From Chlorobiota bacterium (lineage in GTDB: Bacteria; Bacteroidota; Bacteroidia; Bacteroidales; F082): a DNA stretch of 18,410 nt. Position numbers and translations under genes: made by a program. Within the stretch, counting starts at the first letter, position 1. Every line of letters starts with the position of its first letter. The stretch lies in contig JAUXBM010000005.1 in the NCBI GenBank assembly GCA_030619415.1, positions 1-18,410 on the forward strand. The letters run 5' to 3'. Below the pieces are notes generated by a model. That model did not search any database. It was not told where the DNA came from and worked only from the letters and a program-made list of their open reading frames with translations. Below are positions 8,409 through 15,625 of this stretch, one piece after another.

Positions 8409-9011
8409 TTACTGGTTAGGTTGCCTGTTGTATTTCCATTTAAAGGTATTGATAAGGTGATCGATATCCTGTTTGATGAATTCGATGACCGGTTCGAGAG
8501 AATCGTTATTGGGTGTAAAATTAAAATAAAGCGAGCCCCTTACAAAATGCGAAATACTATCGGTAAGGAAAAATTGGTAAGGCGATGCCGCTCCGCTTCC
8601 TTCCAGCTCATAGATCAGCCCAAAAACATGTCTTTCGCGATCAATAATGATGCTATCGTAAATGGCATCAGCTTTTGGGATGTGCTTGCTGATCATTCTG
8701 TGCGAATCTTCCAGGTAAGTGCTCAAATTTCCATCAACCGCTTTGTAACTGAAGTGTACAGTTGCTTTGAAATCAGGAAATTCAAGATTGATCCAGTATT
8801 TTTCGTTGGGTGAGTGAGGATCGCGGGTAATGACAGAATAGGCAGGTTTTTCAAATTGAAAAGGAAAAGTGGTGTCGAATAAAACATATTGCTTTTCGGG
8901 TAAATCGATGCGGAAATAGCCCCTTGGTTTAGGTGTGTATGCTTGTTCGCAGGAAAAAAGAAACCCTGTGGCAATTAATGTGACAAGGAATATTTTAATA
9001 ACTTTTTCCAT
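8409..9011 (-). CDS. gldD: Gliding motility lipoprotein GldD
   Basis: Outer- or inner-membrane-associated lipoprotein required for gliding in Flavobacterium johnsoniae, where loss also impairs type IX secretion. The 200-residue protein starts with a lipoprotein signal peptide (MEKVIKIFLVTLIATGFLFSC, predicted lipidated Cys21). It continues with the family opening YTPKPRGYFRIDLPEKQY (about 25-42), which is what I recognise as GldD. The rest is a mixed alpha/beta domain without catalytic motifs that I can name. It follows gldE (128 bp between them), the conserved order in Bacteroidota. Many non-gliding Bacteroidales keep gldD, so the gene does not prove motility; it more likely supports T9SS function or envelope homeostasis here. 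Lipobox position -2 is Phe, slightly unusual. Confidence 0.88.
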   Translation of the reverse strand: MEKVIKIFLVTLIATGFLFSCEQAYTPKPRGYFRIDLPEKQYVLFDTTFPFQFEKPAYSVITRDPHSPNEKYWINLEFPDFKATVHFSYKAVDGNLSTYLEDSHRMISKHIPKADAIYDSIIIDRERHVFGLIYELEGSGAASPYQFFLTDSISHFVRGSLYFNFTPNNDSLEPVIEFIKQDIDHLINTFKWKYNRQPNQ

Positions 9012-9019
9012 TAAATTTT

Positions 9020-9052
9020 TAATTGCTCTAATTTTTCTAATTGCTCTAATTT
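9020..9052. repeat. Two 15-bp direct repeats in the gldE-gldD spacer
   Basis: TAATTGCTCTAATTT occurs perfectly at 9020-9034 and 9038-9052 (period 18), just upstream of the gldD start. Related AATTAG-type words recur near 9130-9145 at the gldE end. The function is unknown; it could be slippage-generated AT-rich spacer or a repeated binding site. Confidence 0.7.
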
Positions 9053-9139
9053 CTAAACAAATCCAAATTTTTAAACTTACAAAGCAAGTTTTGGGGTTTC
9101 AGATTCAGACATTGTTTAACGCAATTAAGTCAATTAGAA

Positions 9140-10492
9140 TTAGGTGTTGGTTACGGGTTTAATTTTTAAAGCTACTTCATTAATTTTCCTTTGATCTGCA
9201 TCCTTGATGGTAAATTCAAAGTTATCGAATATTATTTTCGTCCCTGCTGCGGGAATTTCACCTTTTAATTCCAGAATAAGTCCGCCCAACGAATCTGATT
9301 CTCCCTTGACCTCATCAAAATAATCATCTTCGATTTCAAGGATTTTACACAAATCGTTAAGCAATGTTTTAGCCTCAAAAATATAGGTGTTCGCCGAAGT
9401 CTTCCGGTACCTGTATTGTTGATCTTCCTTGTCGAACTCATCACTTATTTCGCCAACAATTTCTTCAATAATATCTTCCAGGGTAATAATACCGGAAGTG
9501 CCACCATATTCATCAACCACGATGGCGAGGTGTATTTTTTTTAGTTTAAACTCCTGCAACAGGTCGTTTATCCGTTTATTTTCAGGTACAAAAAATGCCG
9601 GCCTGACCAGGTTTTTCCAATCCGGTTTTTCTGTTTCATCAACATATGGCAACAGGTCTTTTATATACAGTACGCCAAGCACATTATCGAAGGTTTCTTT
9701 GTAAACCGGTATCCGCGAAAAACCCGATTGAATCACCACTGTCATCATTTCCCCGAAAGAGAGTTCACTATCAATTGCTGTAACATTCACCCTTGATTCC
9801 ATGATCTCGCTGGCTTCAATTTCGCCAAAAGTGGCAATTCCTTTCAGGATCATCTTTTCATCCTGAGGAGCATTTTCATCAACAGTCAGATCGATCGCAT
9901 CAGAAATATCACTCATTGTAATGCCCGATCCTTTTTTACTCAATCGCCTGTCGATCATTGATGTGGATCTTACAAGCGGGTAGCTGAGTGGTTTAAAAAG
10001 AACAATAAGAAATTTTAAAGGCAAGGCCATAATGCCCGAAATTTTTAACGGCTCCTTGTTGGCCATAATTTTTGGCATGATTTCACCAAAAAGCAGAATA
10101 ACCGAGGTAATACCTATTACTTCAAGCAATCGTCCCAATATGGGATTTACCGACATATTAAATACCTGCGACACCAGGAATGTTGATAGAATAACGATGG
10201 AAACATTCACAAAATTATTGGCAATCAAAATTGTAGCCAACAAAGTTTTGGGTTTGTCTCTTAGTTTTAATATGAGAATATCTCTCTTGCTGCTACTGAT
10301 CCTTAATGATTCAAGATTAAGAGGAGTCAGCGAAAAAAATGCCGTTTCCGATCCTGAAATGAGTCCTGATGCAGCAACAAGGAATATCAATATGATGAGT
10401 GACACGATTGCAGAGCCCGGAAATCCAATAAAAAACTGATCGGCCAGTATGAATAAATTAGTAAGATGGGAATCTAAATCTGCGTCTTCCAA
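9140..10492 (-). CDS. gldE: Gliding motility-associated protein GldE (CNNM/CorC-HlyC family membrane protein)
   Basis: Integral membrane protein of the CNNM (DUF21)/CorC family, 450 residues. An N-terminal DUF21 region with about four hydrophobic segments (roughly 28-50, 85-110, 122-140, 153-175) contains SGSETAFFSL (46-55) and LLFGEIMPK (133-141), both typical. Two CBS repeats follow (about 225-345; IPVYKE and VVDEYGGTSGIITLEDIIEE are clear), then a C-terminal CorC/HlyC transporter-associated domain (about 365-447). Relatives take part in Mg2+ or Co2+ transport; what GldE moves or senses is not settled. The GldE label rests on its position immediately before gldD. The start is a TTG (10492-10490): no in-frame ATG lies between it and the upstream -7 element. 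Spacing from ssb is 76 bp and includes its own promoter-like site. Confidence 0.88.
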   Translation of the reverse strand: MEDADLDSHLTNLFILADQFFIGFPGSAIVSLIILIFLVAASGLISGSETAFFSLTPLNLESLRISSSKRDILILKLRDKPKTLLATILIANNFVNVSIVILSTFLVSQVFNMSVNPILGRLLEVIGITSVILLFGEIMPKIMANKEPLKISGIMALPLKFLIVLFKPLSYPLVRSTSMIDRRLSKKGSGITMSDISDAIDLTVDENAPQDEKMILKGIATFGEIEASEIMESRVNVTAIDSELSFGEMMTVVIQSGFSRIPVYKETFDNVLGVLYIKDLLPYVDETEKPDWKNLVRPAFFVPENKRINDLLQEFKLKKIHLAIVVDEYGGTSGIITLEDIIEEIVGEISDEFDKEDQQYRYRKTSANTYIFEAKTLLNDLCKILEIEDDYFDEVKGESDSLGGLILELKGEIPAAGTKIIFDNFEFTIKDADQRKINEVALKIKPVTNT

Positions 10493-10510
10493 AATTTTGT
10501 AAGTCTGTTA

Positions 10511-10522
10511 TTTGCCGGCAAA
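10511..10522. promoter_or_regulatory. 12-bp perfect palindrome overlapping the gldE -7 element
   Basis: TTTGCCGGCAAA is its own reverse complement. It covers the last four bases of the gldE -7 element and the likely transcription start. This placement would suit a repressor operator, but no regulator is known from the window. Confidence 0.35.
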
Positions 10523-10526
10523 ATTA
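10519..10526 (-). promoter_or_regulatory. -7 promoter element for gldE(-gldD)
   Basis: The minus strand reads TAATTTTG, an exact TAnnTTTG, in the 76-bp ssb-gldE gap. It would give a leader of about 20 nt before the TTG start. No -33 TTTG at ideal spacing was found. It overlaps a perfect 12-bp palindrome (10511-10522). Confidence 0.45.
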
Positions 10527-10568
10527 GTAAGAAAAGTAACAATCAAGTTCAAGTAGCTTATATGTAGC

Positions 10569-11009
10569 TTAAAATGGAAGATCATCTTCTGGCGTAGTTT
10601 CCCCACCCTGATTGTCGCTTGATGCTGTGTTTGCCACTGATCCAGTATCGGTATTCTCGGTTCTAACCCGCCCTTCCTGTGGTTGATGGCGTGATAACAT
10701 CTTCATTTTATCGGCAACAATTTCGGTTAAATATCTATCGTTGCCATCGCGGTCTTTGTATTTTCTTGTTTTGATTTTTCCTTCGATATAGACCAAATCG
10801 CCTTTTGCAACATTGCTCTCAGCCAGATAACGATAACCAACTATGTTGTGCCATTCAGTAATATCCTTCCATTCGTTGGTTGTTCTGTCACGATAAGATT
10901 CAGTTGTTGCCAGCGAAAAACTAATTTTCTTGGTACCATCATCAAATTGAAAAGTATCGGGATCCTTACCAATATTTCCTATTAAAATTACCTTGTTTAA
11001 ACCTGCCAT
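10569..11009 (-). CDS. ssb: Single-stranded DNA-binding protein
   Basis: Binds single-stranded DNA during replication, recombination and repair, and recruits partners through its C-terminal tip. It is 146 residues long. An OB fold spans about 1-108 (NKVILIGNIGKDP at the start, EWHNIVGYRYLAE, KGDLVYIEGKIKTRKY and LTEIVADKMKML). A flexible linker follows (about 109-138, rich in N, T, S, G, Q), then the canonical acidic tip DDLPF. Length and tip are normal for a replicative SSB. The start lies 9 nt after the mutY stop on the same strand, so the two are almost certainly cotranscribed; the mutY-ssb-gldE-gldD order recurs in Bacteroidota. Confidence 0.96.
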   Translation of the reverse strand: MAGLNKVILIGNIGKDPDTFQFDDGTKKISFSLATTESYRDRTTNEWKDITEWHNIVGYRYLAESNVAKGDLVYIEGKIKTRKYKDRDGNDRYLTEIVADKMKMLSRHQPQEGRVRTENTDTGSVANTASSDNQGGETTPEDDLPF

Positions 11010-11018
11010 TGTGTTCTG

Positions 11019-12095
11019 CTAAATTAGTTTTTGATCCTGCAAGTACCGCTCAATCAAACGGGGAACAGGATAATTGATTAATTGTGATTGATCAACCAAA
11101 AGTAAATATTTTTCAGTTTGAAGGATGGGTAAGTTATCCACAATTATGTGGATAAAATGGGCATGAATCCGCTGATGGGTTAATAAGTGAGTGGGGGAGC
11201 TATTAATGCTATTTATCTGATATTCTAAGCCTCCAAGCAGGGACTTAAAATTATCACTTTCCAGGGATGCTACCGGGTCGATGGCTTTTTCATATTCAGA
11301 CATTGGCATGTCGTAAAGATTTTTCCAGATATCCTTTTCTTGTCTTCTTTTCAAAATAAATTGTGAAAGCCCACCAATTTTCGTCTCAATTAAAAAATAA
11401 TAGAAATGCCGGTTTCGGACCTTTGCTTTTGGTTTTTTAACTGGAAAATCCCCCACAGAATTTAGCTTTCCGGCATGGCATTCATCGATGAAAATACAAT
11501 GCTGACAGTCGGGATTGGCCGGTTTGCAATAAAGTGCGCCGAATTCCATTATTGCCTGGTTGAAGACGGAAGGAGGATAATTTGACATGAGTTTTCCAGA
11601 TAGAATTTCGAATTCCTTTTTACCGTATGTGGTATTGATTGGCGTGGATATACCGAATATCCTGGATAAAACCCGGAATACATTCCCGTCAACCACCGGA
11701 ATGGGGACATTAAATGCCAATGAGGCAATCGCAGCCGACGTATAACTTCCTATCCCTTTTATATTCATTAGCTCAGCCGGGTCTTCAGGAAAACGACCAT
11801 CATACTTTTCAACAATGGTTTTGGCGGCAATCATCAGGTTTTCGGCCCTGTTATAATAGCCAAGTCCCTGCCACATTTTAAAAACTTCTTTGGGAGAGGC
11901 TTCTGCCAAAGAAAAAACGGTTGGAAAACGCTCTTCAAAGGCCAGGTAGTATTTCAATCCCTGGTCAATTCGAGTTTGCTGAAGAATGATCTCAGACAGC
12001 CATATTTTATAGGGATTAATGGTGTTGCGCCATGGTAAATGACGCTTATTTTGTTCGTACCAACCGACTAATTTGCTTCCAAAGTTAACTGACAT
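11019..12095 (-). CDS. mutY: A/G-specific adenine DNA glycosylase MutY
   Basis: Removes adenine mispaired with 8-oxoguanine, preventing G:C to T:A transversions. The 358-residue protein has the HhH-GPD fold with catalytic Glu35 (SEIILQQT), the helix-hairpin-helix MNIKGIGSYTSAAIA (110-124) and catalytic Asp136 (VVDGNVFRV). A complete [4Fe-4S] cluster motif C-X6-C-X2-C-X5-C uses C190, C197, C200 and C206. The remainder (about 230-355) is the NUDIX-like domain that recognises 8-oxoG, with HLLTHQRIHAHF. It is first in the mutY-ssb-gldE-gldD run and divergent from the HU-family gene, with 130 bp between starts. No TAnnTTTG match was found for it in that gap. A small dyad (ATACTT-6-AAGTAT, 12105-12122) sits 9 bp before its start. 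Confidence 0.96.
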   Translation of the reverse strand: MSVNFGSKLVGWYEQNKRHLPWRNTINPYKIWLSEIILQQTRIDQGLKYYLAFEERFPTVFSLAEASPKEVFKMWQGLGYYNRAENLMIAAKTIVEKYDGRFPEDPAELMNIKGIGSYTSAAIASLAFNVPIPVVDGNVFRVLSRIFGISTPINTTYGKKEFEILSGKLMSNYPPSVFNQAIMEFGALYCKPANPDCQHCIFIDECHAGKLNSVGDFPVKKPKAKVRNRHFYYFLIETKIGGLSQFILKRRQEKDIWKNLYDMPMSEYEKAIDPVASLESDNFKSLLGGLEYQINSINSSPTHLLTHQRIHAHFIHIIVDNLPILQTEKYLLLVDQSQLINYPVPRLIERYLQDQKLI

Positions 12096-12171
12096 AAACT
12101 GAATATACTTAGTAAGAAGTATTTAGAATGAAAAAAAACTTGCTAAAAATGCAATGTTACTAAAAAAGTTA

Positions 12172-12179
12172 TATTTTTG
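12172..12179 (+). promoter_or_regulatory. -7 promoter element for the HU-family gene
   Basis: TATTTTTG is an exact TAnnTTTG match. It predicts transcription start near 12184 and a leader of about 40 nt, AT-rich and without a Shine-Dalgarno sequence. The -33 element is not clear. Confidence 0.5.
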
Positions 12180-12225
12180 CGAGCCGAATTAAACAACTAA
12201 TAGTTAAACATTTAAAAATAGTAAC

Positions 12226-12510
12226 ATGACAAAAGCAGAAATTGTAACAGAGATTGCAAACAAAACCGGAATTGAAAAAGTAGCCGTTCAGGCCGTAGTT
12301 GAATCATTTATGGAAACCGTCAAAGATACGATGAAAGATGGTGAAAATGTTTATTTAAGAGGATTTGGAAGCTATATCATCAAGGAAAGAGCTGAAAAAA
12401 CCGGACGTAATATTTCAAAAAATACGACTATTATCATCCCGGCCCATAAAATTCCTGCTTTCAAACCGGCTAAAACTTTTGTAAATATCGTTAAAAGCAA
12501 CCTGAAATAA
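12226..12510 (+). CDS. HU/IHF-family DNA-binding protein
   Basis: Small nucleoid protein that bends DNA as a dimer. The 94 residues show the family plan: an N-terminal helix pair (MTKAEIVTEIANKTGIEK), the turn YLRGFGSYIIKERAEKTGRN (about 44-63), and a DNA-inserting beta arm in which PAHKIPAFKP (71-80) corresponds to the conserved arm-tip proline and lysine/arginine region. It is typical in length for HU. Upstream is an exact -7 element. Twenty-two bp downstream lies the tiny basic ribosomal-type gene, probably on the same transcript. HU versus IHF subunit cannot be decided, so no symbol is given. Confidence 0.94.
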   Translation: MTKAEIVTEIANKTGIEKVAVQAVVESFMETVKDTMKDGENVYLRGFGSYIIKERAEKTGRNISKNTTIIIPAHKIPAFKPAKTFVNIVKSNLK

Positions 12511-12532
12511 TAAACTTTAATATTTAATCATT

Positions 12533-12622
12533 ATGCCAAACGGTAAAAAGAGGAAAAGACATAAGATGGCGACACACAAACGCAAGAAGCGTTTGAGAAA
12601 GAACAGGCATAAGAAGAAATAA
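12533..12622 (+). CDS. AURKAIP1/COX24-domain small basic protein, probable small-subunit ribosomal protein (mS38/bS22-like)
   Basis: A 29-residue protein translated by hand: MPNGKKRKRHKMATHKRKK followed by RLRKNRHKKK. It is more than half Lys, Arg and His, with no acidic residue. The pattern matches the AURKAIP1/COX24 C-terminal domain family found in Bacteroidota. Relatives of that family (mitochondrial mS38, actinobacterial bS22) are small-subunit ribosomal proteins that lie against rRNA. Placement 22 bp after the HU-family gene on the same strand, with a hairpin 17 bp downstream, supports a real gene. The short length means it is easily missed in annotation. Family membership is by recognition of the basic pattern; ribosome binding in this phylum is inference. 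Confidence 0.8.
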   Translation: MPNGKKRKRHKMATHKRKKRLRKNRHKKK

Positions 12623-12639
12623 TCATTTCTTAAAGCTTA

Positions 12640-12678
12640 GCAATAATGCAGTGCTATAGTACGGTACTGTGTTATTGC
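12640..12678 (+). terminator. Strong hairpin after the ribosomal-type gene (possible terminator or rng leader structure)
   Basis: GCAATAATGCAGT (12640-12652) pairs over 13 bp with ACTGTGTTATTGC (12666-12678), including two G.U wobbles, around a 13-nt loop. Only a short CTTTAA follows rather than a real U tract, so it is a weak classical terminator. It could end the HU-family transcript or act as a structured leader of the RNase gene. Confidence 0.45.
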
Positions 12679-12783
12679 CTTTAATACACCCCTCGATTAA
12701 CTTATCAATCTTTCATTTATCCCCCTCTTGATCTTGGCCACTGATAAAGTGGATTTAGTATTAACATTAAAGATCAAAACATT

Positions 12784-14334
12784 GTGAACAGAGAATTAAT
12801 CATCGATTCGAGTATATCGGAGGTTAATATTGCGCTGCTTGAGGACAAAAATCTTGTTGAACTTCACAAAGAAAAGAACAACAACAATTTTGCAGTAGGT
12901 GATGTATTCCTTGGCAAGGTTAAAAAAATCATGCCTGGCCTTAACGCTGCTTTTGTGGATGTTGGTTATGAGAAAGATGCTTTTTTGCATTACCTCGACC
13001 TGGGTCCACAAATCCGCACCTTGAATAAATTTGTCAGACTGGCATTACAAGGAAGAGGCAACCTTACATCCATCGATAAAATTAACCAGGAAAAAGACAT
13101 CGAAAAATCGGGTAAAATCACCCAGGTTTTGACTTCCGGCCAACAAATCGTCCTGCAAATTGCCAAAGAACCCATTTCAACTAAGGGGCCGCGAATAACC
13201 ACTGAACTATCCTTTCCGGGACGGTATTTGGTATTGCTTCCTTTTTCCAACAAGATTTCAATTTCTCAAAAAATAAAAAGCAAAGAGGAAAGAAACCGGT
13301 TACGCCGGCTCATTCTTAGTATTAAGCCAGAAAACTTTGGCGTAATTATAAGAACGGTAGCCGAAAACAGAAAGGTAGCCGAACTCGATGCTGATTTAAG
13401 AAACCTGGCTGAAAAGTGGGAAAAAATCAATAAAAAACTCCCACATCTCCAGGCACCGCAGAAAGTATTAAGCGAATTGGATCGGACCTCCGTATTATTA
13501 AGGGACAACCTTAACGAATCATTTAACAGTATTCATATCAACGATCCTGTACTCTACGAAGAGGCGAAAGCATTAATAACAAAAATTTCGCCTGATAAAA
13601 AAGACATTGTCAAACTTTACAAGGGACGCACACCTATTTTCGATCATTATGGAATCGAGAAGCAAGTAAGGAATTCATTCGGGAAAACAGTAACCATTAA
13701 AAGTGGTGTTTACCTGATTATTGAACATACCGAAGCGTTGCATGTAATTGATGTAAACAGCGGACACCGTGTGAATAAAGATAATTCACAGGAACAAAAT
13801 GCACTAACAGTAAATCTTGAATCGGCTGCCGAGATTGCCCGTCAGCTCAGGCTACGTGATATGGGTGGTATCATCGTGATTGATTTTATTGATATGCATG
13901 AGGCTAAAAACCGACGGGCTCTTTTTCAGAAAATGAAAGATGAAATGTCGAAAGACAGGGCCAAACATACCATTTTACCCCCCAGTAAATTCGGACTTGT
14001 TCAAATAACACGGCAAAGGGTCAGGCCCGAAATGCTTGTACCTGTTTTAGAGCAGTGTCCGGTTTGCAGTGGGACAGGAGAAGTAAAATCGAGTATTATC
14101 CTGGTGGATGATATTGAGAACAATCTCAATTATCTCGTCCACGATCAGAATGAAAAAGACCTTACACTGGGTGTTCATCCTTACACTGAAGCATACCTGA
14201 AAAAAGGTTTAAAGTCAATACAGGTAAAATGGTACCTGAAATACAAACAGTGGATAAAGGTAAAAGCGATGAAGAACTATCACCTGCTTCAATACCAGTT
14301 TTTCAATGGCAACAATGACGAAATAAAAAGTTAA
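12784..14334 (+). CDS. rng: Ribonuclease E/G family endoribonuclease
   Basis: Single-strand-specific endoribonuclease for rRNA maturation and mRNA decay. It has 516 residues, the size of RNase G or the RNase E catalytic half, with no long C-terminal scaffold. The N-terminal part contains an S1-like region (about 36-125, GDVFLGKVKKIMPGLNAAFVDVG at 39-61). The DNase I-like catalytic site has D323 in HVIDVNSG and D367 in IIVIDFIDM, matching the Mg2+-binding aspartates. CPVCSGTG (425-432) is the Zn-link cysteine pair. The start is GTG at 12784, with NRELIIDSS following as in Bacteroidota homologues; no better in-frame ATG is nearby. The upstream gap of 161 bp has two hairpins (12640-12678 and 12738-12752). 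Its stop overlaps the convergent usp stop in TTAA. Confidence 0.94.
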   Translation: MNRELIIDSSISEVNIALLEDKNLVELHKEKNNNNFAVGDVFLGKVKKIMPGLNAAFVDVGYEKDAFLHYLDLGPQIRTLNKFVRLALQGRGNLTSIDKINQEKDIEKSGKITQVLTSGQQIVLQIAKEPISTKGPRITTELSFPGRYLVLLPFSNKISISQKIKSKEERNRLRRLILSIKPENFGVIIRTVAENRKVAELDADLRNLAEKWEKINKKLPHLQAPQKVLSELDRTSVLLRDNLNESFNSIHINDPVLYEEAKALITKISPDKKDIVKLYKGRTPIFDHYGIEKQVRNSFGKTVTIKSGVYLIIEHTEALHVIDVNSGHRVNKDNSQEQNALTVNLESAAEIARQLRLRDMGGIIVIDFIDMHEAKNRRALFQKMKDEMSKDRAKHTILPPSKFGLVQITRQRVRPEMLVPVLEQCPVCSGTGEVKSSIILVDDIENNLNYLVHDQNEKDLTLGVHPYTEAYLKKGLKSIQVKWYLKYKQWIKVKAMKNYHLLQYQFFNGNNDEIKS

Positions 14335-15170
14335 ATCGAAAAGTATTTAATGGGTTGCACACTTAATACCGGAATTGCAGAATGGTTCACCATTTGTGCT
14401 GCAAAAGGACCCATCCACAGATTCGATAATTCTGTTTCCTGCTCAGTCATAATTGAAATAAGGTTTGCCCCTACCTCATCAGCATAACCCAGTGTAGTTT
14501 CGGTAATGTTGTCGGCTTCTTTAAAAACGACTTTATACCTGATGTGATTTTCTTTGAAGTAATCCTCGGCCTGGGCCACATAATTGCGTATCCTGTACCG
14601 GATGTCATCCATATTGGAAGTAAATATACCGACGATATGTACTTCTGAATTAAAATAACCGGCGAGTAAAGCGGTAATGGTCAGTTTCTGCCTTGTTTCT
14701 TTTGTGCTATCAAAAGGCATAACTATTTTCCTCAATTCAGTCTCAATATCAATTCCGCCACGTATTGTTATTACAGGCTTTTTGCTTGATGAAACTACCC
14801 GGTTTGCATTGCTCCCAATCCAAAATTCTTCAAAACCCGACGAACCATGTGTGCCAATTACAACCAGCCAGGCAATTTCATCGGCAACAGCGCAAACTTC
14901 TTTATAAACTTTGCCTTTCCTGATCACATAATCAAGTTTCTGGCCACCCAACCTGTTCTTGTATTTAGCCATGATGTTTTTAAAACGGTCTTCAACCTCG
15001 CTTAGAAGTTGTTTGGGTTCAACAGAAAATATTTCCTTCGAATAATCAAGATGGTTAACCCAAACCATCGTTATTCCGGATTTAGCCTTTTGGGCAATTG
15101 TGACAGCATGTTCGAGGGCGTTAATCGAACATTTAGAAAAATCGATCCCTACAACAATTGTTTTATCCAT
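14331..15170 (-). CDS. Tandem-domain universal stress protein (UspA family), copy 1
   Basis: Cytoplasmic stress-response protein of 279 residues with two fused Usp domains (about 1-140 and 148-277). The first opens with KTIVVGIDFSKCSINALEHA and has a complete nucleotide-binding motif G-X2-G-X9-G-S (GTHGSSGFEEFWIGSN). The second opens with RKIVMPFDSTKETRQK, and the matching site (MTEQETELSNLWMGPFA) lacks the glycine pattern, so probably only the first half binds ATP. It is the last gene of a usp-SPOR-usp cluster, starting 6 nt after the SPOR gene's stop, with AAAGGAT just before the ATG. The gene at 15626-16459 has the same plan and the same degenerate second site, so the two look like a duplicated pair. 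The biological trigger is unknown. Confidence 0.9.
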   Translation of the reverse strand: MDKTIVVGIDFSKCSINALEHAVTIAQKAKSGITMVWVNHLDYSKEIFSVEPKQLLSEVEDRFKNIMAKYKNRLGGQKLDYVIRKGKVYKEVCAVADEIAWLVVIGTHGSSGFEEFWIGSNANRVVSSSKKPVITIRGGIDIETELRKIVMPFDSTKETRQKLTITALLAGYFNSEVHIVGIFTSNMDDIRYRIRNYVAQAEDYFKENHIRYKVVFKEADNITETTLGYADEVGANLISIMTEQETELSNLWMGPFAAQMVNHSAIPVLSVQPIKYFSI

Positions 15171-15176
15171 ATCCTT

Positions 15177-15602
15177 TTATTTTTGATTGTATTTCGGTAA
15201 AACAGGAAAATTAATTTCATCTTTGATAATCCATGCATTCGGATACTTGCGGTTGATTTTTGACAGGAACTTCTCGGCTTCAAGCCTTGTCCTAAAATCA
15301 CCTACCCTCACACGATAATATGGCGCTCCAAATTGCAAATAAGCTGTAACACCATTAAATTTTTTAGCGAATTTGTTTTTTACCTCCTCAGCATTATTTA
15401 AAGCCTGGTTACCCGATTCAAAAAAGATTTGAATTCTGTACCCTGGCATTACCGGAAATGCATCATTGTATGCAATATGCAGTTGCAAAAGATTATCGAT
15501 CACAGGATCGGTATAAATAATCACTTCACCCTGCTTATCAGTTTGGGCATTTGCAAAAAATACCCCTGCCACCAGTACACTCAATATGATTATTTTTTTC
15601 AT
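15177..15602 (-). CDS. Exported SPOR-domain protein
   Basis: Small protein of 141 residues with a signal peptide (MKKIIILSVLVAGVFFANAQ, likely cleaved after Ala19). The mature part is mainly a SPOR domain (about 52-132), recognisable from GYRIQIFFESGNQALNNAEE and YYRVRVGDFRTRLEAEKFL. SPOR domains bind glycan strands of peptidoglycan lacking stem peptides, so a periplasmic location at the cell wall is expected. It sits between two universal stress genes on the same strand: 23 bp after the upstream usp and 6 bp before the downstream one. Co-transcription is very likely. Why a wall-binding protein would be co-expressed with cytoplasmic stress proteins is not evident from the sequence. Confidence 0.85.
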   Translation of the reverse strand: MKKIIILSVLVAGVFFANAQTDKQGEVIIYTDPVIDNLLQLHIAYNDAFPVMPGYRIQIFFESGNQALNNAEEVKNKFAKKFNGVTAYLQFGAPYYRVRVGDFRTRLEAEKFLSKINRKYPNAWIIKDEINFPVLPKYNQK

Positions 15603-15625
15603 TAATAGATAACGTAAAATCTTAC

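Noticed and set aside
8385..8813. 142-codon plus-strand open frame opposite gldD
   Set aside because: Antisense to a recognised GldD coding region, with no domain or ribosome-binding signal; a shadow frame.
12105..12122. Dyad ATACTT-6-AAGTAT between mutY and the HU-family gene
   Set aside because: Six-bp AT-rich arms are common by chance in this base composition; kept only as a remark in the mutY entry.
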